From the NCBI RefSeq assembly GCF_050563525.1, contig NZ_JBNXUN010000011.1, forward strand, positions 1 to 64,000: a stretch of DNA of 64,000 nt. Reading direction: 5' to 3'. Of the stretch, positions 16,060 to 24,587 are shown piece by piece. Positions within the stretch are counted from its first letter, which is position 1. Each line of letters opens with the position of its first letter. Source of the DNA: Falsiroseomonas sp050563525. GTDB taxonomy: Bacteria > Pseudomonadota > Alphaproteobacteria > Acetobacterales > Acetobacteraceae. Under the pieces are notes generated by a model. It had not been told where the DNA came from. It worked only from the letters and a program-made list of their open reading frames with translations, and did no database searches. The position numbers were made by a program, and so were the translations under genes.

Positions 16060-16899
16060 TCATAGCGGGCGACGGGGGCTTTGCCATCCTGCGGCGCCGT
16101 CCGCCTGCATCAGCGCCGCCCGCTCCCGCGCCGCCGGCGAGGCCATCAGGCTGACAGCCAGCGCCAGGGCTTCGGCCAGCGCCACCAGCATCAGGTGGCG
16201 GATCATCGGCCCGGCCAGACCTGCCTCCTCGCCATGTGCGAAACCCAGGCCAATCGTCCCCATGGCCAGCAGTGGCGAGCCGGCCGGCGCCAGCGCGATG
16301 AGCGGCGCGCCGGCGAAGGCCGCCGCCTCCGCGGCGTGCCAGGGCTCGCGCTGGGCGGACAGGCAGACCACCACGGTCCCGGCTTCCAGCCCGGCGGCCG
16401 CCATCGCCTGCATCCGCGCCTCGCCCCGTGCAACGACGCCGCGGCAGAGCCCGAACAGCCGCCAGGCCGTCGCCTCCGCGAGCGGCGCGGCCTCCGCGAA
16501 CCCCCAGATCTCGACCTGCCGGGCGGCGAGCAGGCGGCGCGCGGCGTCCTCGAGCGCCCTGTGGTCCAACCCGTCGCGCAGCGCCGCAAGCCCCGCGATG
16601 GTGGCATCGCAGCCGGTGCGCGCGGCGTCCGCCACCGCCATGCCGGCGGTGACAACGCGCGCGGGTGCCGGCGCGGCGCTGTGTTCCGCGCGCGCCAGTT
16701 CCAGGCGCAGTTCGGAAAAACCGCCGAGCCCCAGGGCCCGGCAGAAGCGGATCACCGTCGGCTCCGAAACCCTGGCGGCCTTGGCGACGGCTGCAAGGTT
16801 CATCCGCGTCACGGCATCAGGGTCGGCCGCGACGAGGGCCGCCACCTTCTGCTCGGCCGGGCTCAGCCGGCCCTGTAGCGACGCGAGGCGGTTCCGCAA
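16060..16899 (-). CDS. RpiR/HexR-type transcriptional regulator with SIS domain
   Basis: A 279-residue regulator. Residues about 5-75 form the RpiR helix-turn-helix (AKAARVSEPTVIRFCRALG). The rest is a SIS sugar-phosphate-binding domain, visible as VEIWGFAEAAPLAEATAW and GTVVVCLSAQREP. The start is a TTG: the frame has an in-phase stop only about 18 bases upstream and no ATG or GTG between. It sits four bases before the KDPG aldolase gene, so it probably senses KDPG or a related sugar phosphate and controls this small Entner-Doudoroff module. It directly follows the 100-aa coiled-coil gene. Confidence 0.87.
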   Translation of the reverse strand: MRNRLASLQGRLSPAEQKVAALVAADPDAVTRMNLAAVAKAARVSEPTVIRFCRALGLGGFSELRLELARAEHSAAPAPARVVTAGMAVADAARTGCDATIAGLAALRDGLDHRALEDAARRLLAARQVEIWGFAEAAPLAEATAWRLFGLCRGVVARGEARMQAMAAAGLEAGTVVVCLSAQREPWHAAEAAAFAGAPLIALAPAGSPLLAMGTIGLGFAHGEEAGLAGPMIRHLMLVALAEALALAVSLMASPAARERAALMQADGAAGWQSPRRPL

Positions 16900-16900
16900 C

Positions 16901-17203
16901 TCAGGCGTCGCAGGTCACGCGGTCCATCGCCGCCGAGGTCTGTTGCAACCGCTGTGCGGCCTGGTGCGCCAGGGCGTTGTCCTCTGCCACCTCGAAAAGG
17001 CGGTCCTGAAGCCCCTGGGCGCTTTCGCCGAGGCCCTGCATGGCGCTGCCGAGTTGCGTCAGTTCGGCGCGGAAGGCGGCGACGGCCTGGCGCTGTTCCT
17101 CCAGCGCCGCATCCAGGTTGCGCAGCGCGATGCGCAGGCGGCGCTCGTTGGAGTTGGGGAAGGCCACGATGGCGGCGCCGTGCTGCTGTTCATCTTCCGG
17201 CAT
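16901..17203 (-). CDS. Small coiled-coil protein of unknown function
   Basis: A 100-residue, mostly helical protein. Residues about 20-95 form a continuous amphipathic or coiled-coil helix rich in Ala, Gln, Leu and Glu (NLDAALEEQRQAVAAFRAEL and following). It has no signal peptide, membrane segment or catalytic motif. It lies immediately upstream of the RpiR gene, with only one base between its stop and that gene's TTG, so translation is probably coupled. A 15-bp palindrome stands 22 bases before its ATG. It could be a phasin-like or structural protein, but I do not recognise a family. Confidence 0.7.
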   Translation of the reverse strand: MPEDEQQHGAAIVAFPNSNERRLRIALRNLDAALEEQRQAVAAFRAELTQLGSAMQGLGESAQGLQDRLFEVAEDNALAHQAAQRLQQTSAAMDRVTCDA

Positions 17204-17225
17204 TGAATGCCTCCACCATGGGATT

Positions 17226-17240
17226 AGGTTGCTGCAACCT
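17226..17240. promoter_or_regulatory. Palindromic operator candidate upstream of the coiled-coil/RpiR genes
   Basis: AGGTTGC-T-GCAACCT is a perfect 7+1+7 palindrome. It lies 22 bases before the ATG of the 100-aa gene on the minus strand, where a repressor could block transcription of that gene and the RpiR, aldolase and kinase genes behind it. The binding protein is unknown; the RpiR regulator is a natural candidate. Confidence 0.5.
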
Positions 17241-17289
17241 TAACAAATCCCAGAAATGAAACAAGTGGATTCGCACGTCGCCCGTCATT

Positions 17290-17718
17290 TCAACCCCTGG
17301 CTACCCATGCGCCGATGCCGAGGCAGCAAGCCGCCCCTGCCGAGAGCAGCCAGCGCAACTTCAGGTAGTCCCGTGGCACCAGGCCGCGCCGGGCCGCCAG
17401 AGTCTCCACCGCCGCGGTGGCGAGGATCGCCACAGCCAACACGGCCAGCCCCTGGCGCACCGGCAGCAGGAGGGCCGCGAAGCCGACCAGGGAAGGCACG
17501 ACCCCGAGGCCCAGCCGCGCGACATTGGCCCGAGACGGGCCGGCCAGCGCCAGGCCCCAATGCACGGCGCCGAGGAAGGCGAGGATGGTGGCGCCATAGG
17601 CCGCCAGCGCCGGGCCGGCCTGCGGGACGCCGAAACCGACCAGGGCCGCCAGGCCAAGGAAGGGCAGCAGGCCGGCCGCGCCGAGGAGGGCGGCGGGGAG
17701 GGGGAGGGTCGGATTCAT
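17290..17718 (-). CDS. DUF3429-like inner-membrane protein
   Basis: A 142-residue hydrophobic protein starting at MNPTLPLPAALLGAAGLLPF. About five membrane segments are visible, including LAAYGATILAFLGAVHWGLA, whose GAVHWG is typical of the DUF3429 group. A second motif, RLGLGVVPSLVGFAALLLP, follows. A longer open frame adds 20 residues (MLGKTAGNPS...) but these lack membrane character. The function of the family is unknown. It is divergent from the CorC/CNNM gene. Confidence 0.72.
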   Translation of the reverse strand: MNPTLPLPAALLGAAGLLPFLGLAALVGFGVPQAGPALAAYGATILAFLGAVHWGLALAGPSRANVARLGLGVVPSLVGFAALLLPVRQGLAVLAVAILATAAVETLAARRGLVPRDYLKLRWLLSAGAACCLGIGAWVARG

Positions 17719-17840
17719 ACCGTCGATGTGCGTCGGCTTCGTGCCAGGGGAAGGGTTGCCCGCGGTTTTCCCCAGCAATCGGTTTCCTCGGGCACCTGAC
17801 GCCGCTACATCCGCGCCGGATATCCCGGAGTTTGCGAAAG

Positions 17841-19142
17841 ATGGCGATCGGCCTGGAGATTCTGCTGATCCTGCTGCTGGTCCTGCTGAACGGCGTCTTC
17901 GCGATGAGCGAACTGGCGATCGTCTCCGCGCGCCGGGCGCGGTTGCAGGCGCTGCAGCGCCGCGGCCGTCCGGGGGCCGCCGCGGCGATGGCCCTGGCCG
18001 ACGACCCGCAGCGCTTCCTGCCCACCGTTCAGGTCGGCATCACCATGGTCGGCGTGCTGGCCGGCGCCTTCGGCGGCGCCCGCCTTGCCGCGACCCTGGC
18101 GCCCTGGCTCGCCGAGATCCCGCTGATCGGCGCCGCGGCCAACGAGGTCGCCTTCACCCTGGTGGTGGTGCTGATCACCTATCTCAGCCTGATCCTCGGC
18201 GAACTGGTGCCGAAGCAGCTGGCGCTGCGCAATCCGGAGATGGTGGCCGTTGTCGTCTCCCGTCCCCTGGCGATGCTGGCGCAGGCCACCGCGCCCGTCA
18301 TCTGGTTGCTGTCCTCCTCCTCCGCCCTCGTGCTGCGCCTGTTCGGCAAGCACGATGTCAGCCGCAACCAGGTGACGGAGGAGGAGGTGAAGGCGGTGGT
18401 GGCGGAGGGTGCGACCTCCGGCGCGATCGAGACCGAGGAACGCCATATGATCGAGCGCGTGCTGCGGCTCGCCGACAAACCGGTGCGCGCACTGATGACG
18501 CCGCGGAACGAGCTCGAATGGCTGGACCGCACCGCGCCGCCGGAGGACGTGGCCGCCCGCCTGCGTGGATCTTCCGTCACCCGCTTCGTCGTCTCGGACG
18601 GCCGGGTGGACAATGTGGTTGGCGTGGTCGCGGCCAAGGACCTGCTGGACCAGCTGCTGGAAGGCGCGCCGATGTCGGTGGCGCGCGCCATGCGGCAGGC
18701 CACGGTGCTGCCGGATACGCTGAGCGCCCTGGATGCGCTGGAGCGCCTGCGCGGCGACCCGATCGGCATGGCTCTGGTGATGGACGAGTATGGCAGCTTC
18801 GAGGGGGTGGTCACCGCCTCCGACCTGCTGGAGGCGATCGTCGGCGAGTTGGGCGCCCCGCCGGCCGACCATGGGGCCAATGCCGTGGTGCGCCATGATG
18901 GCAGCCTGCTGCTGGAGGGGATGATGCCCTCCGACGAGTTGAAGGCGCGGCTGGACCTGCCGGACCTGCCGCAGGAAGGCACCTATCACACCGTCGCCGG
19001 CCTCATGCTCGCGCTGTTGCAGCGCGTGCCGAAGGAAGGCGACCGGATTTCCTGGGCCGGCTGGCGCTTCGAGATCATCGACATGGACGGCCGCCGGGTC
19101 GACAAGGTGCTGGTGGCGCGGGAGGAGATACCCTCGTTTTGA
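17841..19142 (+). CDS. CorC/CNNM-type transporter (hemolysin family, DUF21-CBS)
   Basis: A 433-residue membrane protein with the UPF0053 layout. A DUF21 domain with four hydrophobic segments (GLEILLILLLVLLNGVFAMS at the start) is followed by a linker with MIERVLRLADKPVRALMTPR, the start of a CBS pair. A second CBS region holds LVMDEYGSFEGVVTASDLLE. A C-terminal CorC_HlyC domain begins near GSLLLEGMMPSDEL. Such proteins export or balance divalent cations, mainly Mg or Co; the old hemolysin name is not meant literally. The transcript ends at a strong stem-loop shared with the convergent gpt gene. Confidence 0.88.
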   Translation: MAIGLEILLILLLVLLNGVFAMSELAIVSARRARLQALQRRGRPGAAAAMALADDPQRFLPTVQVGITMVGVLAGAFGGARLAATLAPWLAEIPLIGAAANEVAFTLVVVLITYLSLILGELVPKQLALRNPEMVAVVVSRPLAMLAQATAPVIWLLSSSSALVLRLFGKHDVSRNQVTEEEVKAVVAEGATSGAIETEERHMIERVLRLADKPVRALMTPRNELEWLDRTAPPEDVAARLRGSSVTRFVVSDGRVDNVVGVVAAKDLLDQLLEGAPMSVARAMRQATVLPDTLSALDALERLRGDPIGMALVMDEYGSFEGVVTASDLLEAIVGELGAPPADHGANAVVRHDGSLLLEGMMPSDELKARLDLPDLPQEGTYHTVAGLMLALLQRVPKEGDRISWAGWRFEIIDMDGRRVDKVLVAREEIPSF

Positions 19143-19148
19143 CTGGGA

Positions 19149-19176
19149 CCCTCTCCTCCCAAGCGGGAGGAGAGGG
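19149..19176. terminator. Bidirectional stem-loop terminator
   Basis: A perfect 12-bp stem, CCCTCTCCTCCC and GGGAGGAGAGGG, with loop AAGC, lies between the stops of the convergent CorC/CNNM and gpt genes. The T-run is poor, but stem strength and position make it a shared terminator. Confidence 0.75.
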
Positions 19177-19182
19177 CTCTAT

Positions 19183-19671
19183 CTACTTTCCGTTCGCGTG
19201 CACCTTGGAAATCGGCGCGATGAATTGTGGCTCCGTGTCCCAGGGGAACAGGATCCAGGTGTCCTGGCTCACCTCGGTGATGAAGGTGTCCACCGTCGGC
19301 TTGCCGTGCGGCTTGGCATAAACAGTCGCGAAATGCGCCTTGGGCAGCATGGCGCGGACCAGGCGGGCGGTGGTGCCGGTATCGACCAGGTCGTCGATCA
19401 GCAGCCAGCCCTCGCCCTGGCTTTCCAGCGCGGCGGCGGGTGGCTTCACGACCTGGGGCTCGCCGCGGTGTTCCTCGTCATAGGTCACCACGGACACTGT
19501 CTCAATCAGCCGGCAATCCAGCTCGCGGGCGATGATGGCGGAGGGGATCAGCCCGCCGCGGGTGATCGCGACCATGCCCGTCCAGGGGCCGCGTTCCACC
19601 AGCCGCCAGGCGAGCGCCTTGGCGTCCCGGTGCAGCTGGTCCCAGGTCACGGTGTAGTAGCGCGGCGCCAT
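19183..19671 (-). CDS. gpt: Xanthine(-guanine) phosphoribosyltransferase
   Basis: A 162-residue purine-salvage enzyme joining PRPP to xanthine or guanine. The PRPP loop reads WLLIDDLVDTGTTAR. The N-terminal AITRGGLIPSAIIARELDC is the usual Gpt motif. The C-terminal DTWILFPWDTE is the Gpt-specific nucleobase region. Length is normal. It follows the csaA gene by about 14 bases on the same strand and is probably co-transcribed with it. Confidence 0.92.
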   Translation of the reverse strand: MAPRYYTVTWDQLHRDAKALAWRLVERGPWTGMVAITRGGLIPSAIIARELDCRLIETVSVVTYDEEHRGEPQVVKPPAAALESQGEGWLLIDDLVDTGTTARLVRAMLPKAHFATVYAKPHGKPTVDTFITEVSQDTWILFPWDTEPQFIAPISKVHANGK

Positions 19672-19685
19672 CTCGTCTTTTTCCC

Positions 19686-20024
19686 TCAGAACATCCGGCC
19701 GCCGTCCGGCACCTTGATGTCCGGCTTCAGCAGCACGACCGCACCATTCTCATCCGGCACGCCCAGCACCAGCACCTGGCTTTCGAACCCCGCGATCCGG
19801 CGCGGCGGGAAGTTCACCACTGCCATCACCTGCCGCCCGATCAGGCGGTCCGGCGTATAGTGGACGGTGAGCTGCGCGGAGGAGGTCTTCACCCCAAGCC
19901 CGTCGTCGAACTGTACCCAGAGCTGGATGGCCGGCTTGCGCGCCTCCGGGAAGGGCTGCGCGTCGATGATGGTGCCGACACGGATGTCGACCTGGTCGAA
20001 GTCGGCATATTCGATCTGGTCCAT
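19686..20024 (-). CDS. csaA: CsaA-like tRNA-binding-domain protein
   Basis: A 112-residue protein that is a single tRNA-binding OB-fold. It starts MDQIEYADFDQVDIRVGTII, matching the CsaA N-terminus. It includes QLWVQFDDGLGVKTSSAQLT and ends in KPDIKVPDGGRMF, a hallmark ending. The longer open frame upstream is ignored because CsaA proteins are about 110 residues. CsaA is described as an export-related chaperone and tRNA-binding homodimer. It lies just ahead of gpt. Confidence 0.9.
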   Translation of the reverse strand: MDQIEYADFDQVDIRVGTIIDAQPFPEARKPAIQLWVQFDDGLGVKTSSAQLTVHYTPDRLIGRQVMAVVNFPPRRIAGFESQVLVLGVPDENGAVVLLKPDIKVPDGGRMF

Positions 20025-20125
20025 GCGATGTCCTACCCCGCGCCGCGGCGCGGCGGAAGCCACCCTCTTGCACGATCCCGCGGCCCGGCGCATGGCGGTG
20101 AACCTCCTGCCGGAGGACACACGCC

Positions 20126-20887
20126 ATGCTGCCTACCACCCCCACCTTCCGCCTGGACGGGCTGCGCGCCCTGGTCACCGGCGCCAGCAAGGGCATCGGC
20201 CAGGCCGGCGCCGTGGCGCTGGCCGCGGCAGGTGCCGAGGTCGTGCTCGCTGCCCGCACGATTGAGGAGCTGGAGGAAACCGCGACCGCGCTCGGCGAAG
20301 CCGGCCACGCCGCCCGCGCCGCGCAGCTCGACGTGACGGACCGCGATGCGGTGCGCGCCCTGGTCGAGGCCTCCGGCCCCTTCGACATCCTGCTGAACAA
20401 CGCCGGCACCAACATCCGCCAGCCCTTCCTCGAGGTCGAGGATGCGGCGCTGGACCGGCTGCTGGACCTCAACATCCGGGCGATGTTCACGGTCGCCCAG
20501 GCGGTGGCGAAGGGGATGGTGGAGGGCGGGAGAGGCGGCGCCATCATCAACATGTCCTCCGTCAACGGCCATGTCGCCGGCGCCAACCGCACCGTCTACA
20601 CCGCGACCAAGCACGCGGTGGAGGGCATGACCAAGGCCATGGCCTATGAACTCGGCCCGCAGGGCATCCGGGTGAACGCCATCGCGCCCGGCTTCGTCGA
20701 GACGCCGCTGACGCGCGGCCTGCTGTCGGATGAGAAGGTGCGGGCGAGCCAGGTGCGCCGCATGCCACTTGGCCGCATCATGACGGTGGAGGATATCATG
20801 GGCGCCATCGTCTTCCTGGCCGCGCCGGTCAGCCGCATGGTCACCGGCACCTCGCTGGTCATCGATGGCGGTTTCCTGACCCAGTAG
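20126..20887 (+). CDS. SDR family oxidoreductase (classical)
   Basis: A 253-residue NAD(P)-dependent dehydrogenase or reductase. The Rossmann motif is TGASKGIGQ near residues 19-27. NNAG is at about 91-94, the catalytic Ser is in NMSSVNG, the YTATK pair supplies Tyr and Lys, and the chain ends in GTSLVIDGGFLTQ. The proline-glycine motif IAPGFVETPLTRG follows the active site. The substrate is unknown; gluconate 5-dehydrogenase and 3-oxoacyl reductase lineages look alike. It starts an apparent operon with the gamma-glutamyltransferase-like and amidase genes downstream. Confidence 0.88.
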   Translation: MLPTTPTFRLDGLRALVTGASKGIGQAGAVALAAAGAEVVLAARTIEELEETATALGEAGHAARAAQLDVTDRDAVRALVEASGPFDILLNNAGTNIRQPFLEVEDAALDRLLDLNIRAMFTVAQAVAKGMVEGGRGGAIINMSSVNGHVAGANRTVYTATKHAVEGMTKAMAYELGPQGIRVNAIAPGFVETPLTRGLLSDEKVRASQVRRMPLGRIMTVEDIMGAIVFLAAPVSRMVTGTSLVIDGGFLTQ

Positions 20888-20970
20888 CGACCTTTCGGCG
20901 GCCTGGGCGGGTTGCACCCGGCCGCCTGCCGTTGCATCGCTTCCCCGACGTTCCGAAGGACCTGCCCAGA

Positions 20971-22578
20971 ATGAAGCGCGACTTCCACGCCCCCGGCCGC
21001 AGCGCCGTCTATGCCGAGCGCGGCATGGCCGCCACCTCCATGCCGCAGGCGACGCTGGCGGCGCTTGATATCCTCCGGGCCGGCGGCAATGCCATGGATG
21101 CGGCGATCGCGGCGGTGGCGGTGCTCGGCGTGGTCGAGCCGCAATCCACCGGCATCGGCGGCGACTGCTTCTGCCTTTATGTGCCGGCCGGGACGGGCAA
21201 GGTCATCGCGCTGAACGGCTCCGGCCGCGCTCCGCGCGGTGCGACGCCGGAGGCGCTGCGGGCGGCCGGGCTGACGGCGATGATGCCGACCTCCGCCCAT
21301 TCGGTGACGGTGCCGGGCGCGATCTCGGCGTGGGAGACGCTGAACAAGGCGCATGGCAGCAAGGGGCTGGACGAGATCCTGGCGCCGGCCATCCGCTACG
21401 CCGAGGAAGGCTTCTTCCTGTCCGGGCGCGTGGCGATGGACTGGGAAAGCTCCGCCGGCAAGCTGGCAGGCCACCCGGGGGCCGCGAAGCACTTCCTGAA
21501 GAACGGCGCGGCCTACGCGCTGGGCGACAGGTTCCTGAACCCGGCACTCGGCAAGACCATGCGCGCCATCGGCAAGCACGGCGCCCGCGCCTTCTACGAA
21601 GGCGAGATCGCCGCCGACATGGTGGCGACCCTGCGCGCCGCCGGCGGCACCCATACGGCGGAGGATTTTGCCCGTGGCGCCACCGTTGCCGAGTTCGTCG
21701 ACCCGATCAGCCGGGCCTGGCGCGGGATGGAGGTGTTCCAGTGCCCGCCGAACGGCTCCGGCCTGCTGGTGCTGATGATCCTCGGCATGATCGAGAAGCT
21801 CGGCACCGCGGCCGAGGGTTTTCTCTCGACCGAGCGTTTCCACCGGCACATCGAGGCCGCCCGCCTGGCCTATCGCGACCGCGACGCCTTCCTGGCCGAT
21901 CCGTCCCAGGTGGCGGTGCCGGTCGAGCGCCTGCTGTCCGAAGGCTACATTACTGACCTGGCAAAACTGATCTCCGACCAGAAGGCGATGGCGGAACTGC
22001 CGGAGGCCGGCCACGCGGACTGGCAGAAGCACAAGGACACGGTCTACCTGTCCGTCGTGGACAAGGACGGCAACGCCTGTTCCTTCATCAACTCGCTTTT
22101 CGAGGGCTTCGGCTCCGGCATCTTCGCCGAGGGCGCCGGCGTGATGCTGCAGAACCGCGGCTACGGCTTCCGCCTGCAGGAAGGCCATCCGAACTGCATC
22201 GCGCCCGACAAGCGGCCGATGCACACCATCATCCCGGGCATGGTGATGAAGAACGGGGAGGCGATCATGCCATATGGCGTGATGGGCGGGCACTACCAGC
22301 CGATGGGCCAGTCCCTGTTCCTGGCCAACATGTTCGAATACGGCCTGGACGTGCAGGAGGCGCTGGACGCCCCCCGGCTGTTCCCCACCGGCGGCAAGGT
22401 GCAGGTCGAGCGCGGCATCCCGGCGGCGGTGATCGACCGGCTGAACCGGCTGGGTCATGAGGTCACGCTGATCGAGAAGCCGCATGGCGGCGGCCAGGCC
22501 ATCCTGATCGACCGCGAGCGCGGCTGCCTTGTCGGGGGCTCCGACCCCCGCAAGGACGGCTGTGCGATGGGGTATTGA
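20971..22578 (+). CDS. Gamma-glutamyltransferase family protein
   Basis: A 535-residue Ntn-hydrolase. The start at MKRDFHAPGR has GAAGGA-like purines about 10 bases upstream, better than the TTG at 20932. The N-terminal part carries AALDILRAGGNAMDAAIAAV and VEPQSTGIGGDCF. The expected self-cleavage nucleophile is Thr357 in KDTVYLSVVDKDGN, followed by INSLFEGFGSGI. No signal peptide is visible, so this is a cytoplasmic member of the kind found beside amidase and transporter genes; it may act on gamma-glutamyl or cephalosporin-like amides. It ends two bases before the amidase gene. A divergent paralogue is at 34127-35914. Confidence 0.88.
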   Translation: MKRDFHAPGRSAVYAERGMAATSMPQATLAALDILRAGGNAMDAAIAAVAVLGVVEPQSTGIGGDCFCLYVPAGTGKVIALNGSGRAPRGATPEALRAAGLTAMMPTSAHSVTVPGAISAWETLNKAHGSKGLDEILAPAIRYAEEGFFLSGRVAMDWESSAGKLAGHPGAAKHFLKNGAAYALGDRFLNPALGKTMRAIGKHGARAFYEGEIAADMVATLRAAGGTHTAEDFARGATVAEFVDPISRAWRGMEVFQCPPNGSGLLVLMILGMIEKLGTAAEGFLSTERFHRHIEAARLAYRDRDAFLADPSQVAVPVERLLSEGYITDLAKLISDQKAMAELPEAGHADWQKHKDTVYLSVVDKDGNACSFINSLFEGFGSGIFAEGAGVMLQNRGYGFRLQEGHPNCIAPDKRPMHTIIPGMVMKNGEAIMPYGVMGGHYQPMGQSLFLANMFEYGLDVQEALDAPRLFPTGGKVQVERGIPAAVIDRLNRLGHEVTLIEKPHGGGQAILIDRERGCLVGGSDPRKDGCAMGY

Positions 22579-22580
22579 AA

Positions 22581-24077
22581 ATGGCCGAACCCTGCGACCT
22601 GACCGCCGTCGAGGCGCGCCGCCTGATCGGCTCCCGCAAACTGTCCCCGGTGGAACTGCTGGAAAGCTGCCTCGGCCGCATTGCCGCGGTGAACCATGCG
22701 GTGAACGCCGTGGTGGCGCTGGACGAGGACCGCGCCCGCGCCGCGGCGAAGCAGGCGGAAGCGGACGTCATGGCCGGCGGCAGGCTCGGCCCGCTGCATG
22801 GCCTGCCGGTCGGCATCAAGGACCTGGAGGAGGTGAAGGGACTGCTCACCACCTGGGGCAGCCCGATCTTCGCCGACCACATCCCGACCCGGGATGAAGC
22901 GATGGTGACCAACCTGCGGAACGCGGGCGCCATCGTCACGGCCAAGACCAACACGCCGGAATTCGGCGCCGGCGCCAACACCCGCAACATCGTCCATGGC
23001 GCCACCGGCAATGCCTTCGACCCCACGAAGTCGGCAGCCGGGTCCTCCGGCGGCTCCGCCGTGGCACTGGCCTGCGGCATGTTCCCGATCTGCTCGGGCA
23101 GCGACACCGGCGGTTCGCTGCGCAATCCGGCGGCGTTCAACGGCATCGTCGGCTACCGGCCCTCGCCGGGCCTGGTGCCGGCGGAACGGCGTGGGCATGG
23201 CTGGTCCGCCCTGCCGGTGCTCGGCCCGATGGCGCGCAACGCCACCGACTGCGCGCTGATGCTGTCCGCCATGGCGGATGACGATGCGGTGGACCCGCTG
23301 GCCTACACCCTGCCGAACCGGCGCGTGCGCGGCGGCGACCGGGACCTGTACCCGCCGATGGCGATCGACCTCGGCACGCTGCGGGTGGCTGCCACGCCGG
23401 ATTTCGGCATCGCACCCACCGAGCGCCACATTCGCGAGATCTTCGCCAGCCGCGTTGCGGCCCTGACCCCGCTGTTCGGCCGGGTGGAGGACGCGACTCC
23501 GGACTGCACCGGCACCGACGAGGCGTTCGAGGTCCTGCGCGCCGCCAGCTTCATCGCGTCCCATGCCGAGAAGGTACGGACCCGGCCACAGGATGTCGGC
23601 CCCAACGTCATCGCCAATGTCGAGGAAGGCCTGCGCTACACCCTGGCCGACTATGCCCGCGCCGCCAGCGAGCAGACCCGCATCTACCGCGGCTGGCAGG
23701 GCTTCTTCCAGAACCACGACATCCTGATCAGCCCCGCCATCACCATCAGCCCGCGCCCGTGGACGGAGCTGTACCCGGCCGAGATCGACGGCGCGCCGAC
23801 CCGCACCTACTTCCACTGGCTGTCGCTGGCCTATGCGGTGACGCTGGTGGGCCACCCGGCCGTCACCCTGCCACTCGGTGTCGATCGCGCCGGGATGCCT
23901 TTCGGCCTGCAGATCGTCGGCCCGCGCGGTGGCGATGCGCTGGTGCTGGCGGTTGCGGCCGCGATCGAGGCCGCGGTCGCCGGCGATGCCAGCCTGGTCC
24001 GGCCGGTGCCAAATATCGCCGCGCTGAAGGCGGCGCCGCCGATTTCCGGCATGCCCCAGTTCAAGACCTGGGGCTAG
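22581..24077 (+). CDS. Amidase signature family enzyme
   Basis: A 498-residue Ser-Ser-Lys amidase. The catalytic lysine is K80 in PVGIKDLEE. The cis-serine is S155 in AAGSSGGSA, and the nucleophile is S179 in GSDTGGSLRNP; the 24-residue spacing fits the family. The C-terminal region has LVGHPAVTLPLGVDRAGMPF. Members hydrolyse aliphatic or aryl amides. It is two bases after the gamma-glutamyltransferase-like gene and probably co-transcribed. Its stop codon lies inside the first unit of a 15-bp tandem repeat. Confidence 0.9.
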   Translation: MAEPCDLTAVEARRLIGSRKLSPVELLESCLGRIAAVNHAVNAVVALDEDRARAAAKQAEADVMAGGRLGPLHGLPVGIKDLEEVKGLLTTWGSPIFADHIPTRDEAMVTNLRNAGAIVTAKTNTPEFGAGANTRNIVHGATGNAFDPTKSAAGSSGGSAVALACGMFPICSGSDTGGSLRNPAAFNGIVGYRPSPGLVPAERRGHGWSALPVLGPMARNATDCALMLSAMADDDAVDPLAYTLPNRRVRGGDRDLYPPMAIDLGTLRVAATPDFGIAPTERHIREIFASRVAALTPLFGRVEDATPDCTGTDEAFEVLRAASFIASHAEKVRTRPQDVGPNVIANVEEGLRYTLADYARAASEQTRIYRGWQGFFQNHDILISPAITISPRPWTELYPAEIDGAPTRTYFHWLSLAYAVTLVGHPAVTLPLGVDRAGMPFGLQIVGPRGGDALVLAVAAAIEAAVAGDASLVRPVPNIAALKAAPPISGMPQFKTWG

Positions 24078-24110
24078 AAGACCTGGGGCTAGAAGGCTGG
24101 GGGCTGGAAG
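24066..24110. repeat. Three tandem 15-bp repeats across the amidase stop codon
   Basis: GACCTGGGGCTAGAA occurs twice exactly (24066-24080 and 24081-24095). A third diverged unit, GGCTGGGGGCTGGAA, follows at 24096-24110. The TAG of the first unit is the amidase stop, the second repeats it, and the third has TGG instead. Recent slippage duplication is the simplest reading. Confidence 0.85.
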
Positions 24111-24111
24111 G

Positions 24112-24381
24112 CTACCAGCGGCGGTACGGCCGGCCGTGGCCGTAGCCATAGGCCGGTCGGCCGTAATAGGGCCGGCTGTAGCCATAGGACGGCCGGCCGT
24201 AGTAGCGGCGGTTGTCATAGTGCCGGTGGTTGTTGTCGTTGGCCGACGCGATTGCGACGCCCGCGATGGCCGCGCCCGCGCCAAGGGCAAGCGTCGCCGG
24301 GACGTTCACGGATCCATCCGGATTCTGGCAGGCACCAAGCAGCAGGGCGGTGGCGAGGGCGAAGCCGAGAAGCACGCGCAT
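24112..24381 (-). CDS. Small lipoprotein with Tyr-Gly-Arg-Pro-rich tail
   Basis: An 89-residue predicted lipoprotein. MRVLLGFALATALLLGAC is a signal peptide ending in the lipobox LLGAC, so the mature protein starts at Cys18. A short Gly/Ala-rich hydrophobic stretch (ATLALGAGAAIAGVAIASA) resembles the glycine-zipper segments of small envelope proteins. The tail is built from Tyr, Gly, Arg and Pro in YYGRPSYGY and YYGRPAYGY-type repeats. A start 9 codons upstream (MTVSEDQTMRV) is possible. It is convergent with the amidase gene. The role is unknown; envelope association is inferred. Confidence 0.72.
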   Translation of the reverse strand: MRVLLGFALATALLLGACQNPDGSVNVPATLALGAGAAIAGVAIASANDNNHRHYDNRRYYGRPSYGYSRPYYGRPAYGYGHGRPYRRW

Positions 24382-24587
24382 GGTCTGATCCTCCGAGACG
24401 GTCATCTGCGCAGGTCGTTGCGGCAAGGTGAAGGCGGCGTCAGGGCAGGCGCGACCAGAACATGGCGCTGCCATGGCGGGAATTTCAGTGGGTTTCACGC
24501 CGGGACTCCCGCCTGGCCGATTGCGGGCTATGCTCGCCGCAAGGGCGCCGGCCGACCGGACACGGCGCGCCAGACCGGAGACGTCCC

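Noticed and set aside
19686..20120. Longer 144-residue form of CsaA
   Set aside because: The added 32 residues are Arg/Ser-rich and exceed the normal CsaA length of about 110.
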